From Cepaea nemoralis (lineage: Eukaryota > Mollusca > Gastropoda > Stylommatophora > Helicidae), in the NCBI GenBank assembly GCA_014155875.1, contig JACEFZ010017701.1:1-64000 (forward strand): 64,000 nt of DNA, written 5' to 3'. Below are positions 12,016 through 23,309 of this stretch, piece by piece. Numbering within the stretch: the stretch's first letter is position 1; every line of letters starts with the position of its first letter. The position numbers and the translations under genes are program-made. Under the pieces are notes generated by a model that had not been told where the DNA came from, ran no database searches, and saw only the letters and a program-made list of their open reading frames with translations.

Positions 12016-12354
12016 CCCTCAAATCAGGTTTAAGATCATTATGAATTAAATCTTTGCTGCGCTGTTGTAATTATATAATGCTGAAAACTATTACAGGATG
12101 TCCTGTGAAAAGGTTACAGATGACTACAAAAATATATGTCCCTGAATTTTTATTCTTTGTGGAAGCACTGTGACTATTTCATTACTTATGTCAAGAACAT
12201 TGCTGGCCTATGCAGTAACAAAATAAGTAATATAGGAAAGTGAGAGGGAGTCTCAGGACAGAAGCAAAGAGGGCTCCAAAATGTTGCAATATTTTTTGTT
12301 TTATTGTCACTGCATAGGCTGTGAGGAAAGGCTAGACGGACACATAATTAGACT

Positions 12355-12475
12355 GCTACTGGTACCATTGGTAGTGGGACTCTTCGCTGGCTGTTGCAGA
12401 TGAGGATCGAACATATATGGGATGTCCTAAGTGCTGTTATGTCAGTTCTTGACTCAACTCAACTCAAATGCATAG
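12355..12475 (+). mobile_element. LINE 3'-end scrap
   Basis: Shares TCGCTGGCTGTTGCAGATGA and TTCTTGACTCAACTCAACTC with the RNase H LINE fragment at 22330-22430. Non-coding. Confidence 0.5.
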
Positions 12476-12539
12476 GCTAGCAATGTATGCTACATGTGTC
12501 ATACAATTCTACATGAATATGAGCACATACAATTAAATA

Positions 12540-12572
12540 ACTTTCTTCTTCTTCTTCTTCTTCTTCTTCTTT
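12540..12572. repeat. (CTT)n microsatellite
   Basis: Eleven CTT units. Confidence 0.85.
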
Positions 12573-12799
12573 TACAACTCCCCCCATGTCCCCCTCATTT
12601 TATTCATCTGTCTCTAATTCTCTCCTCCGTGAACTTTATAATTATATTTTTATCAGGCTTTTTTCAATGTATATCCTATCCAGCATCAGCGTCTTTTTCT
12701 CACCTCTTGACTGTATGGAATCTAGTCCCCTCCCTTCACCTCACATTAGGGATTCTATCTTCCATTCCCATCCATCTATTCTACAAATGAGTACGTGAA

Positions 12800-13500
12800 T
12801 GGGGGGATGTGTGTGGGAGATGTGTGTGGGTGGGAGATGTGTATGGGTGTGGTGTGTGTGCGTGGTAGATGTGTATGGGTGCGGTGTGTGTGGGTGGTGA
12901 GGTGTGTGTGGGTGGTGAGGTGTGTGTGGGTGGGAGGTGTGTGACTGGATGGAGGATGATTTGTGGGTGGGGATGTGTGTGTGGGGGATATGTGTATGGG
13001 TTGAAAGATGTGTGGGTGGGGATGTGGGTGGGCGGGGGATATGTGTTTAAGGGATGTGTGGTAAAGGGATTGTGGTTGGGGGATGGGTGATTGGGGTGGG
13101 GGGGGGGGTGAGTGTGTGTAGGTTGGGGGATGGGTGGGGGATGTGTGTGTGGGTGGGTGCAGGATATGTGTAAGTGGGGAATATGTGGGTGGGTCCAGAA
13201 TGTGTGTGTGTGGGTAGGTGTGGGATGTGGCGGGGAGATGTGTGTGTGTGGGTGGGGAATGTGTGATTGGCTGGGTGGTTGGGGGTGTGTGGGTGGGTGG
13301 TGGAGAATATGTGGATGGGTGAGTGTTGGTGGGTTATGCGGTGAGTGGATGATGTGTGTGTGGGTGGAGCAATGTATATGGGTGGGGGATTATGTGGGTG
13401 CATGTATGTGTGTGTGTGGGGTATGTGTGTGGGTGTAGGCATGTATGTGTGCATGGGGGTGTGTGTGTTTGGTGATGTGTGGGTGGGTGGGGGGTTGTGT
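12800..13500. repeat. GTGTGGGTGG-type minisatellite
   Basis: About 700 bases strongly skewed to G and T on the plus strand, with irregular units such as GATGTGTGTGGGTGGG. No coding; open frames here are artefacts. Confidence 0.85.
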
Positions 13501-13779
13501 CTCATAACATGGAATGTGCATTGTTTATGTCTACAACATCCATTTGACAATGTTTTTTTTTCCTATTTGAATGTATTATGCACTATTGATGAACCAAAGA
13601 TGAGTCATTGAAAGGGCCGAATGTAAGACGGGCCTGCGTGCCCAATCTGTTACCCTTTGAAAATAAAGTCCATTCGTTCGAACACCATTAATTAATGTTT
13701 ATAGTTTATTAGTAATTGTTTTAGTTGTTATCCATATTTCTGATCCATACAGCAGTGAATATCTTTAGGCTTATAAAAA

Positions 13780-13875
13780 TGTCCTGACTCTTCGTTGGCT
13801 TTTGCAGATGAGGACAGAGCACGTATGGTAATTTCCTGAGTGTTGTGATGTCGGTTCTTGACTCAACTCAACAAA
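13780..13875 (+). mobile_element. LINE 3'-end scrap
   Basis: Second copy of the same 3' end (GTTGGCTTTTGCAGATGAGG ... TTCTTGACTCAACTCAAC). Confidence 0.5.
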
Positions 13876-13984
13876 TGTCCTAGAGTTATGAAAGCTTCTC
13901 TTGCCTTTTGTATTAATAATTTAATATCTCTGCCTGTTATCCCATCATTTTCTACATAGATATATGATTCCAGTGCAGTTAAAC

Positions 13985-14717
13985 CACTACTGATATGCTA
14001 AAGATACATCATTAAATTGCTAAAGGTATGTTTAGAGATTCACACCATCAGATCAGTTCTGAGACACCCATAAATATTACCAAGTATGCTCAAAGGTATA
14101 TACAGAATAGTATAAATCTACTGTATGCAAAGTAGCAAAATCAATAGGTATAATTTTAGGAGATCTAAAATTACTACAAATATGTTCAGAAATATATGCT
14201 AAATTACCAAAATTATATTATGAGACATATTAATAAATTAATACAGATATGTTCAGAGATGTTTTATCAAATTACTACAAATCAGTTCACAGATATTATC
14301 ATATTACTACAGATGTGCTCATAGATATATCAACAAATTACTACAAATATGTTCAGAAATATACTATAAATGTACTATCGAACAACTTAAAGGCACCTCT
14401 TAAAATTACTAGACATAAATAAATATACCATTGAAATTTTTTAAATTTTATTTTGCTTTGAACTCAAGTGTAGTCCATACACATGTTACTACTTATGGTG
14501 CACTGAACTGATTTTTGCGTGATGATATGTTCAGAAATATATAACAAAATTAGAAAAGATATGTTATGATATATAAGATCAAAGTTTTACAGATATTTAC
14601 ATAAAAGTATCCTCAAATTATTATGAATATTTACTATAAATCTAACAGACTTAATTTCAGGAGTGTCTGCTAAAATTATCCCATATACGTTTATAGATAA
14701 ACACAATTACTACAGTT
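13985..14717. repeat. AT-rich tandem array (about 38 bp)
   Basis: Degenerate units AAATTACTACAAATATGTTC and AGAGATATACTATA. LINE-C inserted at its end and the array resumes briefly at 15615. Confidence 0.75.
14450..14525 (-). mobile_element. SINE-2 3'-end fragment
   Basis: Only about 75 bases of the family end, TTTGCTTTGAACTCAAGTGT to GATTTTTGCGTGATG. Confidence 0.55.
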
Positions 14718-14730
14718 ATTGTTCAGGATA

Positions 14731-15607
14731 ATTTCCAAAGAAGCAAGTCTCGACAGAACAGATTCAGAAAATTTAGAACTCTTTACTCCAGATGAAACAA
14801 CTGACCCACAGGGAATAAATGAACTTTTATTTGCAGATGATCAGTGCCTGTTTTACAGCGATGAGGGCGGACTACAAAATCATATTACTAACCTGAGTTC
14901 AACCTGCAGCAGATACAATATGAGTATAAACACAGCCAAAACCGAAGTAATGCAAGTTAGCAGATCGCCAGGCCACTAAGTATACAGATAAATAGCACAA
15001 CTCTGAAACAAGTTAAAGAATTCAAATACCTTGGAAGTATGATCACAGAAGATGGCAGATTGGACAGAGAAATTGAAATCAGATGTCAAAAAGCTAGTGC
15101 ACTTACATATCAACTATCACCCTTACTGAAACATCCAAACATACCCATGTCCGCAAAACGACAGAAAATAAACAGCATATTCACACCAACCCTATGCTAC
15201 CAATCTCAAACCTGGACTTTATCCAAATCACACCTTCGCAAAATCAACACCTGCGAAATGAGATGCCTGAGGAGAGCTGCCAACTTAACAATCCGAGATC
15301 GAGTAAGAAATGCTATTATCAGACAGACTGTGGGATCAACGCCTTGTGCCACATTTATTGAAAGACAGAAGATCAAGTGGTTTGGCCATGTCATTAGAAT
15401 GCAACATCAACAACTACCATCACTGGCCTTACATCAAAGATCATCTGCCATGAGACCACAAGGACGTCCAAGAAGAAAATGGACTGACGACATCAGAGAC
15501 ATTGTACAACCACATGAAATGACACTATCCAGTGCCGCCCACCGGGCGCTGGGACACAAATTATTCCTCCCCACTACGCTTGACGGCAGAAGTGGAAGAT
15601 GATGATG
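14731..15607 (+). mobile_element. LINE-C: 5'-truncated LINE with target-site duplication
   Basis: Flanked by the 13-bp duplication ATTGTTCAGGATA (14718-14730 and 15608-15620) and ending in a (GAT)n tail. It keeps the RT C-terminal half: INELLFADDQCLFYSDEGG (active-site FADD), then after a one-base shift near 14975, KEFKYLGSMITEDGRLD, SQTWTLSK, MRCLRRAANL and IKWFGHVIRMQ. It ends with RGRPRRKWTDD-like residues and a stop at 15602. 5' truncation is typical of target-primed reverse transcription. It inserted in a ~38-bp tandem array. Confidence 0.88.
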
Positions 15608-15944
15608 ATTGTTCAGGATATCACATAGATGTTTCAAAACAGGTCTAAGTATATGCCATGGAATCGGTAAAGATAAAACTACAAAGGATGTGAATACAAG
15701 AATATCTGTATAGCAAACAACACTTGGAATATATAGGTTTCACTGACTTCGTTTCACAAGCTAACCTATAACAGTACATATACCAGACAGATCTATCATC
15801 ATTTTAACAATGTGGATACTCCAAAAACAACTGGTACTTGTTGTGAGAAAGACAGTTCATAAATGTTGTATAAAGTCAATGCTTAAAATGGAAGTGAATC
15901 ATGGACAATCAGCAGATTAGTGAGAAATGACTTCTGCAGAGATG

Positions 15945-16400
15945 GAGTTCTATCGAAGAATGGAGACAGGGGATCCCACAGAGAAGAATACAGAGATAGA
16001 GTTCTATAGAAGAATGCAGATTTATAAAATGCAGGGTTTTATAAAATAATGCTGAGATAGGGTTCTATAGACATCTACAGAGATAGGGTTCTACCCAAAA
16101 AAAAAATGCTGAGATAGGGTTCTATAGACAAATACAGAGATAGGGTTCTATTTAAAAAATGCTGAGATAGGGTTCTATAGACAAATACAGAGATATGATT
16201 TTATAGAATAATGCTGAGATAGGATTCTATAGAGGAATGCTGAGATATGATTCTATAGAGGAATGCTGAGATATGATTCTATAGAGGAATGCTGAGATGG
16301 GGTTCTATTGACATATGCAGAGATGGAGTTTTATAGAAGAATACAGAAATTGGGTTCTATAAAACAATGCAATGATGGGGTTCTGTTGAAGAATGCAGAG
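15945..16400. repeat. minisatellite made of a LINE coding motif
   Basis: Units of 25-55 bases built on GAGATAGGGTTCTATAGA and ATGCTGAGAT. Followed at 16380 by ordinary LINE sequence (AGAATGCAGAGAACACCACA). Confidence 0.8.
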
Positions 16401-16494
16401 AACACCACAGACAGATAGCATAAGTAATAAAGACATCTTGACAGAAACCAACCAACGAAGAGAACTGGAACCCACATTCATTAAACAAGTCATG

Positions 16495-16622
16495 TTAAAT
16501 CTTAGTTGCATATCCTTTACAGGACGTGGCAGTCAACTCCAGCATTTTTTGGCTGTTTGTGATTTCTTGGCAAGTTTATGTTCAGTAGTTTGCCATTGCT
16601 TTCTGAACAAAAACATGTCATT
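16495..16622 (-). mobile_element. SINE-1 copy (5'-truncated)
   Basis: Keeps only the 3' part of the SINE (TTGCATATCCTTTACAGGAC ... TTTCTGAAC on the plus strand); the tRNA head is absent. Confidence 0.65.
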
Positions 16623-16659
16623 AGAAAAGGTTAATTGGAATGCAACATGAGAAGAATAC

Positions 16660-17750
16660 AGTTGGAGAAACATTTATATCAGAAATGATTAGCAAACAAT
16701 AAGACAAGACACTGGACAATTCTGATGACCAATACCATGGACTACGCAAAGAAAGATCATTGCCCAACATGTCTTGGTGTCACTGTAAACAAAAATTTAT
16801 ACTTATAGTAATAACACATTAGAATTGTGGCATGTGGCAGATAAAGAGGCCTTCGGGGTTGGATTTTCACTGCACACAATCAAAAGTTACTGAGATCTGC
16901 AGTGGTGTCTGATATACACACAGGTAAACATGTATTTATGTTAAGGTATAAGTCTTGACAGTCCTCTTTAAAACTACCGTGGTGATAGTGAAACATGGCA
17001 GTGTGTTTGTGTTATTTCAGCTAAAAGAATTAATTTTAGGTTGCTTTAATATAAGTTGAACCAATTTTGTAGTATGCAGCTGGCAAATTTTGCTGTGCAG
17101 GCAGTAACGTGTGCAATATAGTGTCTTCATTATTTTAAAAGCTAATAATTATAAAATATCAATTACGACTATGTCTTTGCTATATTATTACTGAGTTCCA
17201 CACATCACATCTTCATCCTTTAAATGCTCATCCTCCATTTTCCTCCCCCAGCTGTGCGAGTGATAATTTAAAATTTACGCAAAACCACTTTGGTCTGCCA
17301 TACATTCAACAAAGTTTAAGTCAATGTTACATGCTAAGAATGTTAACTTAAGAAACTGACAAACAGACAAAGTGCAGACACAATAAGGAATACGCAGCAG
17401 TATAGAAACAATACAAAAATAAACTTTTTACAATGTCTTTTGCAACGTGACAAATTTATCACATGTGAAATTTGAAACAATAAAAAAGAGGGAGTTCAGA
17501 AATATAGGTAAAACTGTGGGAACTGGAAAACAAGCATGTACTTAAATTTGGATGCAAACACATTATACAAGTAAATATTACACAAAATATAGTTCCTATC
17601 ATTGATATATGAGTCTGTCATTTGATTGGTCCCTCTTCAACAAGCTTAAACACTATTGGCTATAACTGGTGCCATAGACCCAAGGTTACATCATTCATAT
17701 AACAAAACATAAACTGTTTTACATGTAAGATAATACAAGATTGCTAAGTG
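16660..17750. other. intron, nothing recognised
   Basis: AT-rich, unique-looking, non-coding. No frame, RNA gene or strong repeat was recognised. Confidence 0.5.
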
Positions 17751-18379
17751 GTTGGTATAATGTGACATGCACAAGGTAGTATGTTACATGCTCTTGGTGT
17801 AATGTGACGGGTATAAAGTACCCACAATGAGGCCAGTTTCATGTGACTAATACATTGTGTTGTTTATTATTCACACTTGTTTTATTGATGCTTATTTTAG
17901 TTGTTATAATGTTGCTATATTATTTTTGTCCATTTCTCCTAAGTTAAGTATTCTGTATACCTGGACTGAGTTACTAATCAGGTATTGTGTTTGTTGTTAC
18001 TGTATGTCCGTAGAATTGGTTCCAAGTTGCTGTTATAGCCGGGGCGCGCAGATTTAAGGGTGAGCACCCAACCTTGGTAAACACCCCCATGGCTTGTGTA
18101 TTCATCACCCCTAGCAGCAAAAGTCCAACTCCTGGCCTTCACGTAGTGGAACTGTTTTAACTAACCTTTTTTTTTCCATTACGTATTAATGTGATTATGT
18201 GGTTCCACTGTTACAATGCGACTGGTCTAATATATCATTTGCATAATTTGACTGATATAATATATAACGCAGTTAGTAAGTAAAATACCCTTTAACCTGT
18301 GTCAAGGTACATTGGACATATGGAGATCTATATTTTCAGAGACTAATTAGCACTCGTAGTAGATGATGTGGATAACATC

Positions 18380-18453
18380 GCGCTGGTTGCCTTTACTTTC
18401 CAAGACATTTCCTGGTGCCAAGTTTAGAGAGCTCAGGTCAATTTTTTTAAAAT

Positions 18454-18458
<5 letters not shown>
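18380..18458 (-). mobile_element. SINE-3 fragment before an (AT)n run
   Basis: Keeps CTTTACTTTCCAAGACATTT and AGCTCAGGTCAATTTTTTTA, then passes into (TA)n at 18460. Confidence 0.5.

Positions 18459-18464
<6 letters not shown>

Positions 18465-18544
<80 letters not shown>
18465..18544. repeat. (AT)n microsatellite
   Basis: About 80 bases of TA repeat, followed by two inverted 45-base segments (18546-18600 and 18640-18690, GACTGTGCAGTGTTTGAAAA). Confidence 0.9.
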
Positions 18545-18545
<1 letters not shown>

Positions 18546-18546
<1 letters not shown>

Positions 18547-18700
18547 TGAATTTTTAATGACTGTGCAGTGTTTGAAAATATTGCCGGTCCAAGTTTTGTA
18601 TTCACCCTCTGTAAAGCTCATGCAACATAATAGGTAAATACAAAATTTGGGCCGGCAATATTTTCAAACACTGCACAGTCATTAAAAATACACCCTGTAT
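18546..18700. repeat. inverted repeat (hairpin) beside (AT)n
   Basis: TTTTTAATGACTGTGCAGTG at 18550 is matched in reverse complement by CACTGCACAGTCATTAAAAA at 18671-18690. Arms of about 50 bases enclose about 30. It could be a foldback element or hairpin formed from a small inverted duplication. Confidence 0.75.
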
Positions 18701-19260
18701 ATATAATGAGCCAAGTATAATGTGATAGTTATGGTGTGGCTGGGATAATGTGGCAGTTATGGTATGATGGCTTGGCCACGTGGCGTGGTTGAGACAAGAA
18801 CACGGAGCTGATCAACGACTCTGGTGATTGTGTAAGATAGGAAAGCCCATGCTAATAGGCATAGTACATGATGAATGAATGAATGAATGAATGAACGGTA
18901 AAACATGGCTGGTATAATGTGACTGACTATAATATGACAAGTAAGATGTGGCTGGTATAATGTGACTACTAGTGTCACTAGTATAATCTGACTACTACAA
19001 TGTGACGGCTCAGGTGTGCTGGGCATAATATAACTTATATAATATGACTAGTGTGTTGTTGCTATGATTCAGGGGCATCTGAGCTACCAGTAAATGCCCT
19101 ACAAGGGCATATCCACATAAACTGCAATAAAGCAAACGCAATGTGACTATTATAATATGACTAGTACAATTTCAACTGGATGATAACTAAAGTAATGTGA
19201 CTAATAAATGCAACTAGAATAATGTGACTAGATGATAGTGACAGTTAGACTTTATATAAT
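18700..19260. repeat. TATAATGTGACTGG tandem repeat
   Basis: Short degenerate units (about 14 bp) of TATAATGTGACTAG. Related units lie at 17750-17830 and 18220-18260. A LINE scrap (18765-18870) is embedded in it. Confidence 0.75.
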
Positions 19261-19354
19261 GAAGTAATTATAATTGTATATAGAAAAATAAAATACTACA
19301 CTATGAAATGAAATAGTGTCAGCTAGCACTTAGCTCAAATAAGTTTTTAAATAC

Positions 19355-19458
19355 CTGAAATTGTTCGCTTGGTAAAAGGAACAGCCTGACCCCAATTGCT
19401 GTTGAACCCCATCTTGACTCCGTCCAGGTCGAATACTCTCCAGACAACATGTCATATC
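19355..19458 (-). CDS. NCSTN: nicastrin exon J (EYSTWTESRW motif)
   Basis: Two bases completing a glycine and 34 codons: YDMLSGEYSTWTESRWG then VRLFLLPSEQFQ. The EYSTWTESRW string is identical to human nicastrin and lies just before the transmembrane helix. The acceptor is tttaaatcacccag; the donor CAG|gtattt is weaker than the others. A tRNA-derived SINE ends about 45-50 bases upstream of the acceptor, leaving little unique intron for the branch point. Confidence 0.95.
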
Positions 19459-19504
19459 CTGGGTGATTTAAATGAGATTCTGGGTTAACTTTGAAATGTA
19501 ATAT

Positions 19505-19795
19505 TTCTTTTGGCGTTTGCTCGCTTTGAACTCGAGCGTAGTCCATACACACTACCTCTAGTGGCACTGGACTGAATTTTGTGCGTGGATTCGCTTCCCC
19601 CATTACCAATGTCCCTCGCCATCAGGTGAACCCACTCCGACTTCAGAGGTACTTGTAATTTACGCCCTCAAGTAAAAGACGAGAAGTAAATATTTTACTC
19701 GAACTGACCAGTGAGAGGTTGAACCCCCTATCTTAGCATCAGCGCACCGGGTGTTTAAGAAGGAGTGCTCTTATATATTCGGCCACGATAACCTC
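19505..19795 (-). mobile_element. SINE-2 copy next to exon J
   Basis: Complete copy: head near 19795 (AAGAGCACTCCTTCTTAAAC), body, and 3' end at CAAAGCGAGCAAACGCC. It finishes about 45 bases above the exon J acceptor. Confidence 0.78.
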
Positions 19796-20264
19796 TAAAC
19801 GTAATATATAACAGCCAACTTTGTGCACACAAAAAGACTTTATAGTAGTTTAAAATTACCATGGTAGACAATACAAATTACTGTGGACATGTGAGTTATA
19901 TATTTCAGCTTATATGTACACACGGATTCCATGAAAACATATCTAGCCCACAAGGATACAGATGAGTAACCTGTATATTTATATTTTCATGCAGTTGTAT
20001 CAGTGATGGTTTGATGTTACTGTGCTGATGAAGGCTTTGGCTACAACTTGTGATTGTGTTCTAGTAAAGCTTATCATCTATTTCTCGTTTTTTGGTGATT
20101 CTGTCAAAACTGTCATTTACGAACAGAATTATAAATGTGGAGTTCATGGAGAGAACTACAACAATACCAGTGTACCAAGAGGTGAAGAAAAGACGCTGGT
20201 GCTGAATAGAACATACGCTGAGACAACCTGAGAATTAGTAAAACTAGAGAGGCTTTTGTCTGGA

Positions 20265-20445
20265 ATTCATAGGAGGAAGACCTAAACACAAGTGGAGAAG
20301 AGAAGTAGAGATAGAGATGAATACTATGGGCAGGGCATGGACGGAGCTGTGTGGGGTAGCTAAAGATAGGAGGCTTGGAGTGAGTTGATTGAGGGCTTAA
20401 CCCCTCAGTGGGGAATAAAGAGTGGAAGAAGAAGAAGAAGACGGA
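20265..20445 (+). mobile_element. LINE 3'-end fragment, (GAA)n tail
   Basis: Reads RRPKHKWRREVEIEMNTMGR and AWTELCGVAKDRRLGVS, a LINE C-terminal end, then a short 3' UTR and (GAA)n. Confidence 0.65.
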
Positions 20446-20489
20446 CTCTAGATATGTGTATATGTGGGAGAAGAGGTTGCATTTCATGT

Positions 20490-20740
20490 TAAGTTAGCTG
20501 CATATCCATTATAGGATGTCACAGTCGACCCTACCATTTTTTGACTGTCTGTGATTTATTTGCAAGTTTACGTTCAGTAGTTTGCTCAGTAGTAGCCCTC
20601 GTTTTCTGAATGACCGGCACTCATACCATTATATAAAAACTAACGTAAGGCGGTCTGCTGCCAAATCTCTTGCAGCTGTGTTTCGAATGCGGTATGTGGG
20701 TTTACAAATTGCATCCGTAAGCCCTTTGCCAGAGCACCTG
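20490..20740 (-). mobile_element. SINE-1 copy
   Basis: Full-length by comparison with the other copies; contains GTGTTTCGAATGCGGTATG over the box-B part of the head. Confidence 0.7.
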
Positions 20741-20824
20741 TATTCTATGTAAACAAAAGCGAACAGGTATCAATTGCTGGGCAACTTCTGAGGCGGCTGA
20801 AAGAACATGACAAATAAAATCACG

Positions 20825-21270
20825 GCTACTGATAACCATCATCATCATGTGCCATGTCGACATTCAGTGAGCATTCATTGTTTGCCACCTCACACAACCA
20901 CCAGTCTTGGATCAGCTCTGTGCGATTATCTTGACTGTGCCATGTGGTCAAGCCATCTAGGTATTTAACACTTTGTATTCCTTTTGCACTTTTCCCATCA
21001 AGTTTGCCACTTGTCACTAACTGTTTCCAGTCTTGTTTCTCTTCAAAATTTTCCCCAAATAAATCTTGTCTGTCTATATCAAATTTCTCTAATCAATTTA
21101 AGCTTTTCATCTACTTCTTGTTGGGCTGTCTCAATCATTGTTCTGTCTGTCTTTGGCATTTTCTGTGCAATTTCCTCTGAAACAACATTTTCACTGTCAT
21201 TAAATGTTTCTCAGTTCGTCTGTTAATTGTCCATGTTTCACATCCATACAATTGTATACATTCTATATCA
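20825..21270 (-). mobile_element. LINE 3'-end fragment
   Basis: A frame on the minus strand has LVTSGKLDGKSAKGIQSVKY and LDGLTTWHSQDN; further upstream a separate frame has YGCETWTINRRTEKHL. It is a C-terminal RT remnant of the same family as 58395-58798. Confidence 0.68.
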
Positions 21271-21459
21271 TATACAAAATCATCTTTTTCCCCCCCACTA
21301 CAACTGACAGCTTTGTATTGGTGAATATGTTTTCCATCTTCCAACAGGCTACCTTTGCAATAGTGATTCTTGTTCTAATCTCTACACGCCCAGAAACCAA
21401 CCTTGTGTGCAATGGTACTGTATATCTGTGAACAAACATATTAGGATGTATCCAGCTCA

Positions 21460-21865
21460 TGATTCAGCATAGGACAAGCTGTCTATTCATCCAATCTTTG
21501 AGGAAAAAAACTGTCCGCCTCATTCAACCTGCTTCATGATCTCATCTCATCTTTTTCCTCTTATACATTGCAGTGTTAATGTGAAGCATAAACAGCGGAA
21601 GAGTGCCCGTTTATGGGCTTCATAATGAAGATTTCCATGGACACTGTTATTTCCTCTGTCCATCACTTTCATGGTCGGCCTCTTCTTCAGATTCCATTTG
21701 GTCTGTACACCATTGCTTGTTGTGGTATACTGTCAGTTGGTAGCCTAGTTATGTGACCAAACCATTTCACTTGCTGTTTTCTAATGAAATCCCATGCTTC
21801 TATTACCTACCACTTTAATCCTTATTTCATCATTTCTGCTTCCTCAGTCTTGATTATAACCACAG
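21460..21865 (-). mobile_element. LINE reverse transcriptase C-terminal fragment
   Basis: The minus strand carries QVKWFGHI, then PTDSIPQQ and RPRKxWMD-like residues over shifted frames, a LINE RT end. Decayed. Confidence 0.55.
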
Positions 21866-22019
21866 AGGTTCATATTGCACTTTGATCTTTCATGGTCCCT
21901 TAAAATTCAGACATTTTCCTCTGATACATGCCCGGCAGGACTCCTCTTTGCTGTTGTCTTCCATTCCTTCATCCACCGACAACCTCTGTTAGCTGGCTAG
22001 AGTTAAATCTAGGTTTGTA

Positions 22020-22440
22020 GTGCTTCCACTTCAGAAGTCACAGATTGTGAGAATTGTATGGATTTTTAGCCCTGGCCATGCGGAAGTGCGGGGGGAATGA
22101 ACAGGCTGATAGGCTGGCAGGGAATGCACCTCTTGGTAGTAGATTACCTATGGACAAGGGAGAGGTGATTGTGCACCTGTGGGACCAGGTGGAGAAGATG
22201 GGGGAACGGACTGAGAACCCATATGTGGACAGGATGAGATTACGGGGGATCAGCAGGGGTACTGGCAGAATCTCAAAACTGAGAGGGAAGACCAGGAGAA
22301 CTTTCAATCAGATAGTGGTGGAAACAATTAGTAGTGTGACTCTTTGCTGGCTGTTGAACGTGGGGACGGAGTACATATGGGAATGTCCTGAGTGCCGTGA
22401 TGTCGGTTCTTAACACAACTCAACTCCTCTGCAGGTTTTT
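22020..22440 (+). mobile_element. LINE RNase H fragment
   Basis: Reads IVWIFSPGHAEVRG, then after one extra G in a G-run near 22090, NEQADRLAGNAPLGS. This is the RNase H C-terminal signature GHxxVRGNExADxLA. The family's 3' end follows: CTTTGCTGGCTGTT and TGTCGGTTCTTAACACAACT. The same 3' end recurs at 12355-12475, 13780-13875 and, reversed, 55935-56115. Confidence 0.75.
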
Positions 22441-22570
22441 AATATTTCATTGTTATCCGACTCCAACCCAAAGCCCAGAGCATGTTCAATGAAATACCAG
22501 TCTTTGAACATAATAACTTTATATGGCATGACAAAAAGAGCCTACCAATCAACAACTGAAGCACACTTAC

Positions 22571-22700
22571 CATCGATTTCAAACGCAGGGGACACAGCTT
22601 CTGTGTATTGCACAAGAGACTTGACACACCAGCCTTCTCTGTGAGAATTCCCATGACTGTCGGTCACCAACTTGCCTTGCATCCAGACATAGCTGTATCG
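22571..22700 (-). CDS. NCSTN: nicastrin exon I
   Basis: Forty-three codons plus one base. The start RYSYVWMQGKLVTDS matches human YEYSWVQGPLHSNE; the end YTEAVSPAFEID matches human ARALSPAFELSQW. The acceptor is gttgttcccatag, phase 0; the donor GAT G|gtaagt is phase 1. The last ~15 bases of the upstream intron are unique, and directly before them lies a dispersed repeat whose CTAA-type tail probably supplies the branch point. Confidence 0.93.
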
Positions 22701-22724
22701 CTATGGGAACAACAACAGTCAGTC

Positions 22725-23170
22725 AGTTAGTCATTCGCGGTTCCAACTTCATGGCAAAGGGTCTCCCCCATAATGCTTCATTCCTGTGCCAGTGAATATC
22801 ACACAAAAATGCTCCTCACTGCCCCATGTGGAACAAACAGCAGCACCGACAAACCAACAGCACGCACAGGTAAGTACATGCATAATGCCACTGCCAGAAT
22901 GCCAGCACATCAGTCCATCACGAAAATTACAGTTCATCACCGAGGGAAGCACCAGTCACTAGAAATACAGCAGCTTCACACACACTGCACAATGCAAAAT
23001 GAACTAGTTCAGCAACTGGCCGCTGCTATTTTCTGAACATGCAGGTCAGATTACAAACAACCGCAGACAGATGTAAAAGCACACCACACGAAATCCACAG
23101 CTCACAGTGTCGCTCCAAGCACTTAACTCAGTAGCTGGGCGACGGAACCATGCACTACAAGTCCAACATA
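22725..23170 (-). repeat. dispersed repeat R450, copy 2, at exon I
   Basis: Reverse-orientation copy. Its tail, on the minus strand GGAACCGCGAATGACTAACT and GACTGACTG, ends about 15 bases before the exon I acceptor. Confidence 0.72.
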
Positions 23171-23309
23171 AGGAAAATGAGTAAACAAGCTGTAGCCAGA
23201 AGCAAAACCACCCCAGGGGTCTTAACAGCTCAACCGCCTATCCACCATATTGGACCAGAAGCTCGGGGGATGGGGGGAAATTAGCACATAACAGGATTAC
23301 TAAAACCAT

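Noticed and set aside
12869..13611. Gly/Val/Cys-rich open frames
   Set aside because: They arise from the GTGTGGG minisatellite on both strands.
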